Source: Phalacrocorax aristotelis
Lineage: Eukaryota; Chordata; Aves; Suliformes; Phalacrocoracidae
Length of the DNA: 64,000 bases
Assembly: GCF_949628215.1 (NCBI RefSeq)
Contig: NC_134278.1
Coordinates: forward strand, 107,365,277-107,429,276
Direction: 5' to 3'
Both the position numbers and the translations under genes were made by a program. A model generated the notes under the pieces. It was not told the DNA's origin, did not search any database, and was given only the letters and a program-made list of their open reading frames with translations. Shown piece by piece: positions 1 through 13,000 of this stretch. Position 1 is the stretch's first letter. The number at the start of each line of letters is the position of its first letter.

Positions 1-1082
1 ATTGCAGTGCATGTGTAGTAGGAGGCTGAACCGAACTGCTCAAGCGTTACATTCTGACGCTTCTTGCCTCTTAACCTAAAGGGTTTTTATAAGGTGATGT
101 CCTTTATTGTCATTATTAAAGCAAAAAGAGCTCTAGTTATGTACAATTATAGCAGCGCCCATATTACTGTAGGCACACATCAAATCTGAACGAATAGCTG
201 TTGATGGAGAAATAAGTCTTTCTGTTAATTTCCCCAGGTTGTCAGTGTCTGGGAGTAACGAGCCTGGTTTAGTTTAGGTAATATGGCTCCCACAGTCTGG
301 AAGTCCTTTCTCTTTGGCTATGGAGAGCTCAAGTTCAGCCAGCTCCTTTTGGGTATTTTCCCAGAGGATAGGAATGGGCATTTATGTGTGGATTATTAAT
401 AAAGGGAAGAGATGGAAGGCATGCCTAGCTCTCTTCCATGTGATTCTGAGAAATGGTGTGTCTCTAGAGGAAAGTTTAGTATGCTGAAAATTGTTCCCGG
501 TCCCAGGTAGAAACTTGACAGCCCTCTTTACTTTTACTTGATTGGGGTAGGATTAACCTTTCCCACATTTCAGTGCCATGCAGTGATTGTGGTGTTGCTG
601 CTGCTTGGTGCAGTACTGTTGAGTTTACTCCCAGGACGGTTTGGGTTAAGTATGGTTCTATCACAGTATTAATATTTGGCTGAAACTGGCAATTCTTGAG
701 AAAGATTATATCTCAGTTAATTAAAGAGCAATTCATGGAGCAAAGAAAAGACATTTCTCCAACGGCAAGGGCTTTCGCTCATGTGAATTTCAAACAGTTA
801 ATTGCTAAACAAGTAGATATATTAAAGTGGACCTCTTTGAGGTCCACAAGATTTTTCCTTCTAAGTGTGTTCAATCTAGACATTAGATCAATACAACCCA
901 GCCAGCAACTGTGCATAAAATTGCTTTTTACATAAAAATATATTTGTATAATTTTTTCAAATCATGGATTAATTTTCTGTTTACTAGTGCTGTGTATAAC
1001 AAAATTTATTTTTCCAGAATGAAAATAAGTTTAGACTAAATATGATGTTTGTTAATTATTGCGGTTTGGTTTTTTGTTTCAG
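1..1082 (+). other. UBR2: UBR2 intron (3' part) at the left edge
   Basis: No exon was recognised here. The stretch ends in a T-rich tract and TTTCAG acceptor just before the first visible exon at 1083. It contains a perfect short palindrome at 827-847, described separately. Confidence 0.8.
827..847. repeat. Perfect inverted repeat, 9-bp arms, 3-nt loop
   Basis: GTGGACCTC, then TTT, then GAGGTCCAC. The arms are exact reverse complements; the flanking A/A does not pair. It lies in a UBR2 intron 0.24 kb before the exon at 1083. Confidence 0.8.
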
Positions 1083-4000
1083 ATTTATTACTATCATAAT
1101 GTGAAGTGCAGGAGGGAGATGTTTGACAAGGACATAGTAATGCTTCAGGTAACCACATGTACCAGTTTGGATTTTTGTCATACATTTTCAGGATATGCAT
1201 GCATTTGTTTTTAGCTCCATGAGAACCTTTTAATGGCAAGGAAAAAGGTCAATTTGTATGGATGGACTTCTATTTTTTTTATTGTACCTATTCCTTTATG
1301 GGATAATTTGTAAAGGAAATACTGTTGTTGTACTCTTGTTTTGTGTAGTTTGTGATATTCACCCCCACACCCCACACCCCACCCCCCCACCCCCACCCCC
1401 CCCCCGAAGAGATTTTACAAATCTGACAGTTAACTTAGCTCCAATACAGAAAGGTCTGATGCATTAGTTTTGAGAGTGACAAAAGCTGAAATTTGCAGCT
1501 TGGGGCACGTAGTTCACCTAGACAGCAAAGCCTTTTCTCAGGAAATTCCTCAAATCTTATATAGAGTTAGCAATACCCAATATGATGCATGTGTCCTGAG
1601 TTCTGCTTTCAGACATGTTTCCTTGAGGCTTGATCTGCCCCTGATTTTTAATGATCATCTAGAGCTGTGCATTTGAGTAGATATCAGTTTTGTTGGAAAT
1701 TACTATGTCTTAGAGATGGTCTATTGGCAATAATACCCAATTGTAAATATTTTTGTTAGTACTACTTAGATACACTGTTTAATAAACAGAAAAACTTTGG
1801 CTAGTAGTTGTCAGAAATTGAAGTGAATGTTTGTGACTACACTGAAATGTTAATATTGTTCTCTCCAGGAAGGTTTGGGAAGTCTTGTTGAAGTCTTCAG
1901 CCTTTGTTTTGAGGATTGGAAATTTTTTTTAAAATCTTTGTGCTATATACTAAGTGATATTATGCCTTTTAAAAGTTGAGCCAGCAGGAACAGGAGTCTA
2001 GAGACAAAACCTGCCAACCAAAAGTCTTCCGTTTAATTTTATTTAGAGTATTCGAGATAGGAGGAATAACCCAGAATATCTTATGCTTTAAAGGGCATCA
2101 GAAATTATTGATAAAGCATAGGATCCTGCTTGTCAAAGATGCTGTCGCTTGTGTTACTGGAGTCCTAAGAGAGTAAACTTAAGTAATGAAATCTTCATGC
2201 CCAGGATAGAGAGAGGAGTGAATTTCATAAAGAATATGCTGTGAACATTGTATATAAACGTACAAACATGCTATAATAACACCCCATCTATTTTCTGTTC
2301 ATAATATTTTTTTTCTTTAATAGACAGGTGTGTCTATGATGGATCCAAATCATTTCTTGATGATAATGCTGAGTCGCTTTGAACTTTATCAGATATTTAG
2401 TACTCCAGACTACGGCAAAAGATTTAGCACAGAAAATACTAACAAGGTATTTTATGTAGTACTGCAATAGAAAACCTGTAATTGTTTCGAAATTGTATTG
2501 GATAATGTTGTACCAAGACTGTGCAATATTAAACAATATTTTAGTTGTTGATTAAAAAAACCCAAAACTCTGCTATTTTCATTTAGCTTGACCAGTTTGA
2601 AATATGCATAAATATTTTTACCTATCAAACTGGTAAATGTCAGAAACTGATGCATAATTTTTGCATTGTTTAAGAAGTTTAAGGCAGTTGTGATTGCATT
2701 TCAGCATAGCTTAGTTTGGGAGTGCTAAGGATGAAAACAGGCAATGTTTTGAAGCACCAAAAGAATATTTTCAGCATATGGAATAGTTCTTTTACTCTTC
2801 ACTGAAAAATATGAATTCTTTGTTTATTTTAATTCAGGATGTTGTTCAACAAAATAACACTCTTATAGAAGAGATGCTGTACCTCATTATAATGATTGTT
2901 GGTAAGTTTGGAAAACGTTTGATTAATTTTAAAATTTAGTCTCTTTAATGGTCTGGAATGAGCATTCTTCGTTGTCATCTCAAGTTCAGTTCTGTTTTGA
3001 ACTTCCTGTCATTCTGATTTCTTTCCTAGGAGAAAAGCCTTGAAACTAGGTTACCTTAACGTAATGAATTTTTGAACACTGGTGGGTGAAATCAAGATTT
3101 CATGGAAGAGACTTGTTTTCCAGTCTTTTGATTTAAGTTGCAAAAGAGAAAGAAATGTTTAAAGTCCTAAAAAAAAAATATTATGTTTTATTTTTACAGG
3201 TGAAAGATTCAGTCCTGGAATAGGACAAGTAAATGCAACAGATGAAATCAAACGAGAGATCATCCATCAGCTGAGCATCAGGCCAATGGCTCACAGTGAA
3301 TTGGTGAAGGCATTACCTGAAGATGTAAGTAACATGGGAGGAAAAAAAAAAGAGGCAACTTAAACTTTATAAGTCTGATGGCTGAAAATTTTTCTTATGC
3401 AAGTTTATGCCACTTCATGTGGAATAGGAGCAGCATGATTGTACTGAGAGTGAGGTTACCATGAGTACAGGTTAATAGTTGTCTTGGAGAAGGTAGGAAA
3501 GAGCTATAGAAGAAGAAACAACATATGAAAGAGGCAGGAGCCTGAGACCTTCTTCAGCTCTTTTCTCTTTTTAATACTGTTCCTTATCAAGCCATCTGGC
3601 CAGCAGTCTCTGCAGTCTGCTCGTAAACCCTGAATAGATGTACTGAAGCGGGTTGTTGGAGCTATCCAGAAGTACAAGCTGTTATATTTTAAAGCCTAAC
3701 AGTAATTGAAAAGATGTGAAATCAGACACAGGATAACAACTTGTGTAATATAAATGCTTCATTTGTGTGGAGAGAAGCATTTATCTGAATTCTGGTATGA
3801 GTGATTTTATCGGAGAGCAAAGCTGGAATTTTTTTTCTAATAATATTTTTGAAGTAACCTTTTAAATGTGATTTCCAAAGGCAGTCAAAATTCAAAAGTT
3901 AATCTTTTATTATATTGATAGTACTTTTAAGGATAAATTCTGAAATATTTTTCATTGTTCTAAATATTTTAAACTTAAACCTTTTGAAAAGTCAAATTTT

Positions 4001-7000
4001 AGGGTAGCGTTATGATTTTTTAAAAAAAATACGTTACAGTTGGATGAAAGAGCAAGCTAGAGTTCTAAATTGTATTGCCAGTCTTAAATACATTTTTCCT
4101 GGCCGGTTAACTGATGTGAATATGTGTTGCAGGAAGGGGATGAAAGCATTAAAAGGTAATTTGTGTATGAAGGTAGTGTTACGTATTTGAGCTGACTTCA
4201 GCTGTGTTTTGTGGTTGTTTTATCATTTTTCAGTGACTTGTCTTTTTAGCTTTCCTATGTTTATTTCATTTTAAAGGCCTAGAAACCAGAAATATTGACT
4301 GTATATTTCTAAGAGAGGTTGAGTAAGCTAACTTAGGGTTTTCTTCTGTTACCGTTACATACAAGTTTATTGTGACGTGGAAAAACAGTAAAAATTAAGC
4401 ATTTAAAATGGCATGATTTTTTTAAAAATACTTTTTGCAGAGATGGTATTCCTGAATGTATTTTCATGTTATATGCTTTAGCGTTCTCTTGAGAGCCAGT
4501 AAAATGACTTTGTACCACGTTTGGTTTACATGCGCATCTAGTGTTGTATGATATTTGAATGTGTTCAATCCAAGAACTACAGTAACATGCTGTCTTGCCT
4601 TTTCACTCAATATAGGAGAACAGAGAGACAGGAATGGAAAGTGTGATTGAAGAAGTGGCCTGTTTCAAGTATGTTTCCCTTTATTCTAATATTTCAACTT
4701 CAAAATTGGAATATCTAAATTAGTGAAAATGAGAGAAGAAAGGGGGCTGGGTCGTGATGTTTTCCCATGGCTTTACTCATGTGCATCATTCTTAATACCA
4801 TTACTTTGATTTCTAGAATGCCTATTGAGCAGTGTTTTTTAGCTGTTGTGGTTAACCATTTATGCTCAGATGTTAATAACCAGTAACATAAGGGTTTTTT
4901 AATATGTATCCCTTGGGTTTTTTTTGTTGTTGGTTTTTGTTTTGTTGGTTTTGGGTTTTGTTTGGTTTGGTTTTTTTTTTAGGAAGCCTGGATTAACAGG
5001 CAGAGGGCTCTATGAACTAAAACCAGAATGTGCCAGGAACTTCAATCTGTATTTCTATCACTTTTCAAGGGCAGAGCAGTCAAAGGTAACTAGTAATTTA
5101 ACTTTTTGGTTTTTATATTGTGTCTTTTTTGCTTTGTGTTTTCTTCCAAAGCTTTATTCTGTGAAGAAGTATTATTAGCTGGTTAAAATTTAACTTTTAA
5201 AAGTTAATTTACCTGAGAATGTTGTTGACAGAATTTGCCCAAGATTTTGCAGTGATATCTGTGCCACCGGATCCTGTGGCCTGCACAGAGCTGCTGAAAT
5301 CAATGGGGCTTCAGGAGCTTGTCTGTAGGTTGTCTTAAGTCTTATTTTACTGAAAGTGTTTAAACAATCTGTATATTCGCTTACCTCTATGGAAATTACC
5401 ATTTTAGCTTAGACTTGTCTTACTATTTTATGCTAGAAAAAGGGTCCAGGCTGGCTCAAGATGAAAGATTAATTTTGAAGATGCAGGCCCTTCTTTTCAA
5501 GTAGAGTGTAAGACAAACTGAAAAGACATGGAAGCTTTCTTGTTTTATTTAAGGCTGGGGAAAACAGCAACAATGTAATAAAGTACGAATGCTTTTTTTG
5601 TTAGTTTTGTATTTGTACAGGTTTTGAGTAATATTGGCATAATTCTTCTATTTTAGGCAGAGGAAGCACAAAGAAAGCTGAAAAGACAGAACAGAGAAGA
5701 TACAGGTATTTGTCTTTGAGAGAAGATGGGAGAAGAAGGAAGCAACTATCAAATTGTGTGTTGCCCTGACACTTAGACTAATATCCTGTGCCTGGGCTAG
5801 CCAGAAATTGGTGAAAATCTCGCAATTTCCCTTACGTCTTCCTGGTTATAGATAGGAACCTGATCCGTCATGGAATGAGCCTTCCAAATGGCTTATTCCT
5901 TCAGCTTTTCTGTTACATGCAAGCCATGCTGAATGTTACAACCTGTTATCTGTAATACTGATTATCAAGCAACTGTATACCATCTTGGGTTAAGTGTTAA
6001 GCTGTTTGAAAGTCAGTCGGTCTATACGGGTGTTGCAAATTTTAGAGACGCTGAAATGTCAAACAGAAAAATTTCCCTTTCAGCGCTTCCACCACCAGCT
6101 CTTCCTCCTTTCTGCCCACTGTTTGCAAGTCTGGTTAATATTCTGCAATCTGATGTCATGCTCTGCATTATGGGAACTATTCTGCAGTGGGCAGTAGAAC
6201 ACAATGGGTATGCCTGGTCAGAGTCCATGCTGCAAAGGGTATGTTTCCTTACTTAAAGTTATGCTTTGTCTTGGAAGCACCATGCAAAGGTCAACATGAG
6301 GCATCTGGAAGAGGTGACCTATATCTGATGAGACCATGTTAGATAGATGCGATAGACTGAGGAAAAATTGACTGTTACTTATTAAAACAAATCTAAAAAC
6401 CTTCAGGACTCAAATCCAGTTTTACCACTTTTTCTGTAGATACTTTAGTTGCATTCCAGTTCTGCTACAGGTTTTCCAATGATTATCCTTTCCTTACATG
6501 GGTTTCAGTGTTAATTCCAGGCATTCAGTAATACTTTGTCTAGAGCATCCTGGCAATTTCTGTGGCATGACAAAAGTGATTGATTCAGTGTGACAGAGTT
6601 CACCACCAAGATTTAAGTATTTCCACTTTAAGATGCCATTCAGACTATTTTAGTGGTAAATACAGTAATTTCAGTTTTGAAATTCAAGATTACAGCTTTT
6701 TATTGACCTAAAAGTTAACTTTATTTTAAAATGTTTTGTGTTTCTAGAGTGTTACAATTAATTAGGTTTAGTAATTTTAACTTTTCGTCAGTTTTACTTT
6801 GTGTGTAAAAAGGATTTAAAGTGTGCATTATGCTCTGTCCAGAGACTTGTGATGATAACATGAAATTGCTAGGGGGAAAGCTAAGAAGCACTGACTTGTG
6901 ACTTGCTAGGCAGGACAGCAAACAGAAAGATGCAAGTGGTATAATGTGTGCTTTATCTGACAAAGTTTCAAGAATTTGTAAACAGTGTTACTCCTGTGTA

Positions 7001-10000
7001 ACGGAGCTTTGGAATTATGTATATAGAAATAACTTCAAAATATTCTTATTATATAATATTATTGTATTACTTCCTTGTCTCTTAATGAATTACCCAAGCT
7101 ATATAAAGAGATTATATGAATTATTTTACCTAGGTTTTGCATTTGATCGGAATGGCACTGCAAGAAGAAAAACAACATCTGGAGAATCTCAGTGAGGAGA
7201 ATGTTGTAACGTTTACCTTCACTCAAAAAATATCAAGTACGCCTGTCTTTTCGAACGTATAGCCAATTTAAAATAACTGAAAATGCCAATATTTCATATT
7301 TTATTCTTCTGAAACAGTATTTACCAGAAGAGTATATTTGTTTATCTACCAAAATTTTACCACATCAGGTATACATATGTGCTTTACCTATGTGTAGATT
7401 CTATGATAGTAGCAGTACTAAAGGCCTTTTCTAGAGGAGAAATCCAGAAGTAGAATAATTTCTAGTAAATATGATTCTTAATATCTTTAAGTAGCGTCTC
7501 AACACGCTGTATGTAGTCAGATGCTACAACTGCAAAAACTGTAGTTGCTTTCTTAAATGGTCTTTTAATCTTGACTCTCCTTTGCGTCTTCAGACTCTAG
7601 TGCCTCTAGTTTTGCTAAGACATGAAAGTTGCCAAGACTCTTCCATTTAAAATAGGTGGGAAATAAAATATTGGAAGTTCTACATGGCAGCTCCTAAGAT
7701 GAAAACTGCGAGGGAGCACACACAGTGCGTTTGTCTTGTCAGAAAATATAGTCAGTGAGCAAGACTTTTAAGACTGTTTCCTCTAACTTTTCAGGATTTA
7801 GAAGGTATTGATGAAAATGTTTGCAGAGGGGGAAGTGAAAGTTACATAATGTGCCTATTTGTTGAAGGAATTCTTCAGCTGTTGAACATATACAAGTGTT
7901 GTTTTTTGTTTTGTGTTTTTAATGTTAGTGAATGATTAGTTTGTCAGGTGACAGTATAATGAATTGTTGTAATTTTTTTCTCAGGACCAGGAGAGGCACC
8001 AAATAATTCCCCTAGTATACTAGCTATGCTAGAAACACTGCAAAACGCACCTCATTTGGAAGTGCACAAGGACATGATCAGGTGGATATTGAAGGTAAAT
8101 CTATTTTATAACTCCTGAAAATCATGGAAAGAAGATCTTTGAAGCTTTTCTAATTGTCTTGTGATTTCCTTATTTCCCATGTTGATTTGTTGCACCTACT
8201 TTTTTCCTCCTCTGGAATCCAACACTGTGCATTATCTGGCCATCATTATAGTATACACAGTTACGTTCAAATGTCACAAACAAATAGTTGGTTTTTTTCC
8301 TTCCAGACTTTTAATACGATAAAGAAACTAAGAGAAAGCTCTTCTACAAGTCCTGTGGCTGAGACAGAAGAAAATATTATGGAGGAGGTAAAAGCAAGCT
8401 GTTACAGTTAACTGAGCTGGAACAGGTCGGGGTTGTGTCTAGCAAAGGACTATATTTCTTATTGCAGCTCTAAATCAAAGATGGGAAACATCAGTGATTT
8501 CTGAAATTCTGTCTCACAGCTTATAGATCAAACCCATTTGTTTGAAAGACCTATTGGGAGAGTCCCTGGACTATTTTTCATTGCTTTAGATACAGTAATT
8601 TCAAGTCTCTTGCAAGTTTATTCCTTGAACTTTGTAGTACTGATCATTTAACGATTCTGGTCTTCCCATCATTTCAGACTCCTTGGAAAGTTGTTAAAAG
8701 AAATATCTATGTATTTTTACCGTGCAGGTCATTCCTGATAAGCTCTGCTGATTCATTTAGCTCAACACAACATTCTAGATACTACACAAAAACCTTGGAG
8801 CACTATAGTGCATTTAGGAACACAGCTAGCTTGGAGGAAGAGCAGCACTAAAACCTTTTTATCTTGAGCTCAAAGGGAAGAGAAATACAAAATAAAGTTA
8901 GATTGAGGGGGCAAGGTACACTTCTGGATCTGCAGTTCTACCTGGCATTGAACATGAGCTAAATAAAAGAGGGCAAAAATAGCTTTTTGGTAGAATGTTT
9001 TTTTGCCTCTTTATGAGGTTTTCCGTGTTTGGAGGTTAGTACATGCTACGCATAGCAGTAGCTAAAATAAATTGTCTGTTGTAACAAGATTTTTAAAATG
9101 GCTGAGCAAACAATACAATTTCAGAGTTCACGTGATAAAGACAAAGCTGAAAGGAAGCGAAAAGCTGAGATTGCCAGACTGCGCAGGGAAAAGATCATGG
9201 CCCAGATGTCTGAGATGCAACGGCACTTCATTAATGAAAACAAAGAACTATTTCAACAAACTTTGGAGGAGCTAGACACTTCAGCCTCCGGTGTACATGA
9301 AAATAGGTAAAGGAATATAATTTATATTTTTTCTCTTTTACCTCAGATTATCCTATTGTTACTGCTTAAAGTGGGTTCTTTAGTCTTGATGGAAAAGTAT
9401 TTGTAAGTTTGAGACCAAAAAAGCAGCAATAAATGGAATGCTTTCCTATCCCTTTCTGTCAAGATGGTGGGATAATAATTGATTCCTCCTTCGTCCCATC
9501 CTCATAGGGCTCAACATAAACAGGCAAATAATTTTTTGTGTAAAATCATCCAGTAAATTCTTAATAATACTGAAGAGACTCTGCTATTAAACATAGTAAA
9601 TTGGAAATAGCTGATCATATGTCTGTTGAGGATCTAGAATAAGATCTGCTTGTAGCTGGAAATACAAATTGAAGCATGCTAATGGTTTTTGTGGGGAAGT
9701 AGAGAGTTTTCAGAATTTGTATCAGGCACTTAAAGGATGGTGATGATGGAGGGTTGCAAATATAGTTTCTAAGTTAAACTGGAGAGGGTAATACTCTTGG
9801 GAGGGTATGATTTTTTTCTGTAAAGTATGTTCTATTTCTGGGGGCATAGGAATTGTTGCATAAATGCCAAAACTATTTTTTGTCAGAGAGCATTTATCAT
9901 AAAGCTAGAAGGCTCGTTAATCATATTTCAATCATGATCTGATTTGTAAGGTTTTTAAAATAATTTGCTCACTAGTTTTCTTTGAATATTCTAGCCCTGT

Positions 10001-13000
10001 AATTTCAGATGCAAAACTCACGGCCTTGGGACCAGAGCAAACTAGAGTAGCTGAACACAGACAGGTTGTTATGTGTATATTGTGTCAGGAGGAGCAAGAA
10101 GTTAAAGTGGACAGCAGGGCTATGGTCTTGGCAGCATTTATTCAGCGATCAACTGTGTTGTCTAAAAATAGAGACAAAATTATTCCAGACCCTGGTAAGT
10201 AAAGTTCATAGTTGTCTTTAATGAATGTTGGAGTCACTGTAACAACCGTATGGTTTGTTTTGAGACAGTAGTGTCGCTATCTTAACTGCGTAACTGTGAA
10301 TTACTTCATTGTAATCAGTGGCAAAACTCCCATATTTTTGGTGGGATAGATATGTGTGTTCTAAATAATGAAAATGCTTTGCAGTGATATTAACTAAATG
10401 TTCTGCCAACCGTTTATGACCGATTATTTGTTACTATTAAAAAAGCCCTTTAAAATCGGAAGTGTGTGTTCTTAAACTACCCGCATAACATAACAGAGAG
10501 AGGAGGTGTTGATGTAGTGCTGTAAAAGCACAAGATACATATTTCCTTCCTCAGTTACATGATCTGAAGTGCCTCTTAGCGATATTAAAAAATGCTTGGT
10601 TTTAGGTAACTTTGTGAAAGAGATCACAATGATCAGTAGTATTGTTACGGAAGTTCCTCCTGGGTTCTGTATATGTAAGCACATAGATAATTTCTGCATT
10701 GAATCATTTTGCACTCTCACTCAGATGATTAATGTTCTTAGACACATTGTTTAATCGTACTGAGCCACCAAAACTGCAGGTACATCTTGGGGGCTTTTAC
10801 CAGGGCCCAGCACCTCGGAAAGCTTGGTTTGAAGCCTAAGTACAGTACATACGCTCAAAACAAAATGACATCGTACTTGTAAATGATCTAAACAGTTTAG
10901 GTTGTTGTGGGTTAGCATTATGTTTTATACTTTAGCAAATGCATTATACTTTTCTGATAAAGTTTAATAATAATGCAGATGTGGTCGCATTTATCTGCAG
11001 TTACATCTTTTGATAAATGTTTATTTCAAAGTTGTTTTGCTTTATTTTAAATACAGAAAAGTATGACCCATTATTCATGCACCCAGATCTGTCATGTGGA
11101 ACACACACGGGTAGCTGTGGACATATTATGCATGCCCATTGCTGGCAAAGGTAAAAAGCTATATTTAAGTTTATAGTCCAAATAGCATCTCTTGCCATCA
11201 GTTTACTTAGTGGCACTAATTTTAATGGCAAAATTACTACCATGTAGTAAACTTAAAATGTCATGAAGCAATTAAAACAGCTTTCTGTTGGGGGGAGTAG
11301 AAATCATTATAATAAATACTGTAAACATGTTCAAAATAATTTTCATTTACTGTCTGTAATCTTGGTAAAGAAGAATCCAAAGCCGTGTGCGGCAGCTTTC
11401 ATTCCCTTTGGTTATTTATCCCTATGCATAGTCCCCTGTGGTGCACATATATCTGAACACTGAAGCTCAGATAGTTGGGGTTTTTTCTGCAGTTCAGTAA
11501 TAGACATATTCCTGCTGCTTGTTGTGCTCTCTCCTGAAGTTTTAAATGGCAGTGCATCCCTTGTAGTCTTAATTCCTCCATCAACTTTGATTTGAAGTAG
11601 AAACATCTGTGACATAGTTCATCTTCAGTATAAACTCAATTTTATCCTTTGTTCTGAAGGGTTTTTTATAAAATGTTTTTCAGTTGTTGTTTGATTTTTT
11701 TGAAGGGGATCAATATGCTTAGTGCTATGTGGTGCCAATGATGTGACAAATGCAAGCCATTCAAGTCTCTGACTTTGATTAGGCCCTTGCTTTGGTCCTT
11801 GGCATGGCTCCTGAAGCGTCTGATTTCACATTCTGCCTTGTGTGTGAAGACTGTTGGTAACTACCAGAGATCTTGTGGCCATAACCACGCAGTGATTCTA
11901 GTGCGGATTTCATTTGTGGTCTTTGGTATCACTGCTCACTGAAGATATGTTCTTCATCTTCTTGTGTATCTCATGTACAGTTCTGTGTGGTTGCCGTTAA
12001 CTCCTGAAGATGTCTAAATGTCTTTAGATGCTGGTATTAAGACCATTTTTGGGTCATCATCAGGCACGCTCTAAACTATCCTAGAGGCTTCTGGAATAGC
12101 AGTTACATTTACTAAAGCAGTGAATTCAGTTCTTTATCATATAGGGTTCGGAGATCAGTCACCAGTTTTTCCAGTGGCTGCTCATTTGTGACCTGTAATG
12201 GAATATGCACATGGATAATGCTTGTGACATCTTCATTAAAATTTTATGTGAAACTGAAGAATTTTATTTTTTTTAATCCTTCAACATTCTCTACCTCTCT
12301 CCCTCACCCTTTTTTTTCCTAAATGGAAATTGCTGAATTCAGACTTAAATGTGATTTTTGACAGCCCAATGAACTTCAGCATTTTGGGCAAATTTGGGTG
12401 CAAAAAACTGGGGATAGCCTGCAGTTGGTAATACTTTCAGTCATAGGGTAGAGCTTTTTGCTTCAGATAATTCTGTGATGTACATCTGGGAAAAGGCAAA
12501 GCAGTGTCTTCATGAGAACTTGTCAGTTCCTGTGTTAATGTTTTAATAATTTATCATTAATATCTCCCTTTTTTCTAAAGGTATTTTGATGCTGTCCAAG
12601 CAAAAGAGCAACGAAGACAGCAAAGATTACGAGTACACACAAGTTATGATGTAGAAAATGGTGAATTCCTTTGCCCACTTTGTGAATGTTTAAGCAACAC
12701 TGTTATTCCTCTACTTCCTCCATCAAGAGTTTCATTTAACAGGTCTGTTTGCATTATGAATGTCCTCATTAAACACAAACAAAATCCCAAACAAGCCACA
12801 CCCCGAAAACTCCTTTCAAAATGTTTATTGTTTTCAGTTGTGATAATCTCAAATGGATTGCCTTCTTGCTTATTTTGGTTTATTGACCTTCCTTGGTTAT
12901 TGTGTGGTGTGGAATTCAGAATGAAAAGACAGTGAACCATAGGACCTTGCAGGAAAAGAACTGAAGATAGAGGAATATGTGGGCAACAGAGAAAGAGCCT

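Larger units (their letters stand above)
1083..8387 (+). other. UBR2: UBR2 exons 1-11 of the window (helical scaffold region)
   Basis: Exons read 1083-1148, 2324-2446, 2838-2901, 3200-3324, 4616-4668, 4983-5085, 5657-5705, 6084-6238, 7134-7236, 7985-8094 and 8307-8387. They encode, among others, [75 protein letters not shown] and [13 protein letters not shown]. These are conserved blocks of UBR2 between the ClpS-like domain and the RING. This part is mainly alpha-helical scaffold in the UBR1/UBR2 family and has no catalytic residues that I can point to. Phases join correctly across all ten introns; split codons include K at 4668/4983 and A at 5705/6084. The acceptor of exon 4983 is unusually T/G-rich. 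The introns hold no recognisable gene. Confidence 0.93.
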
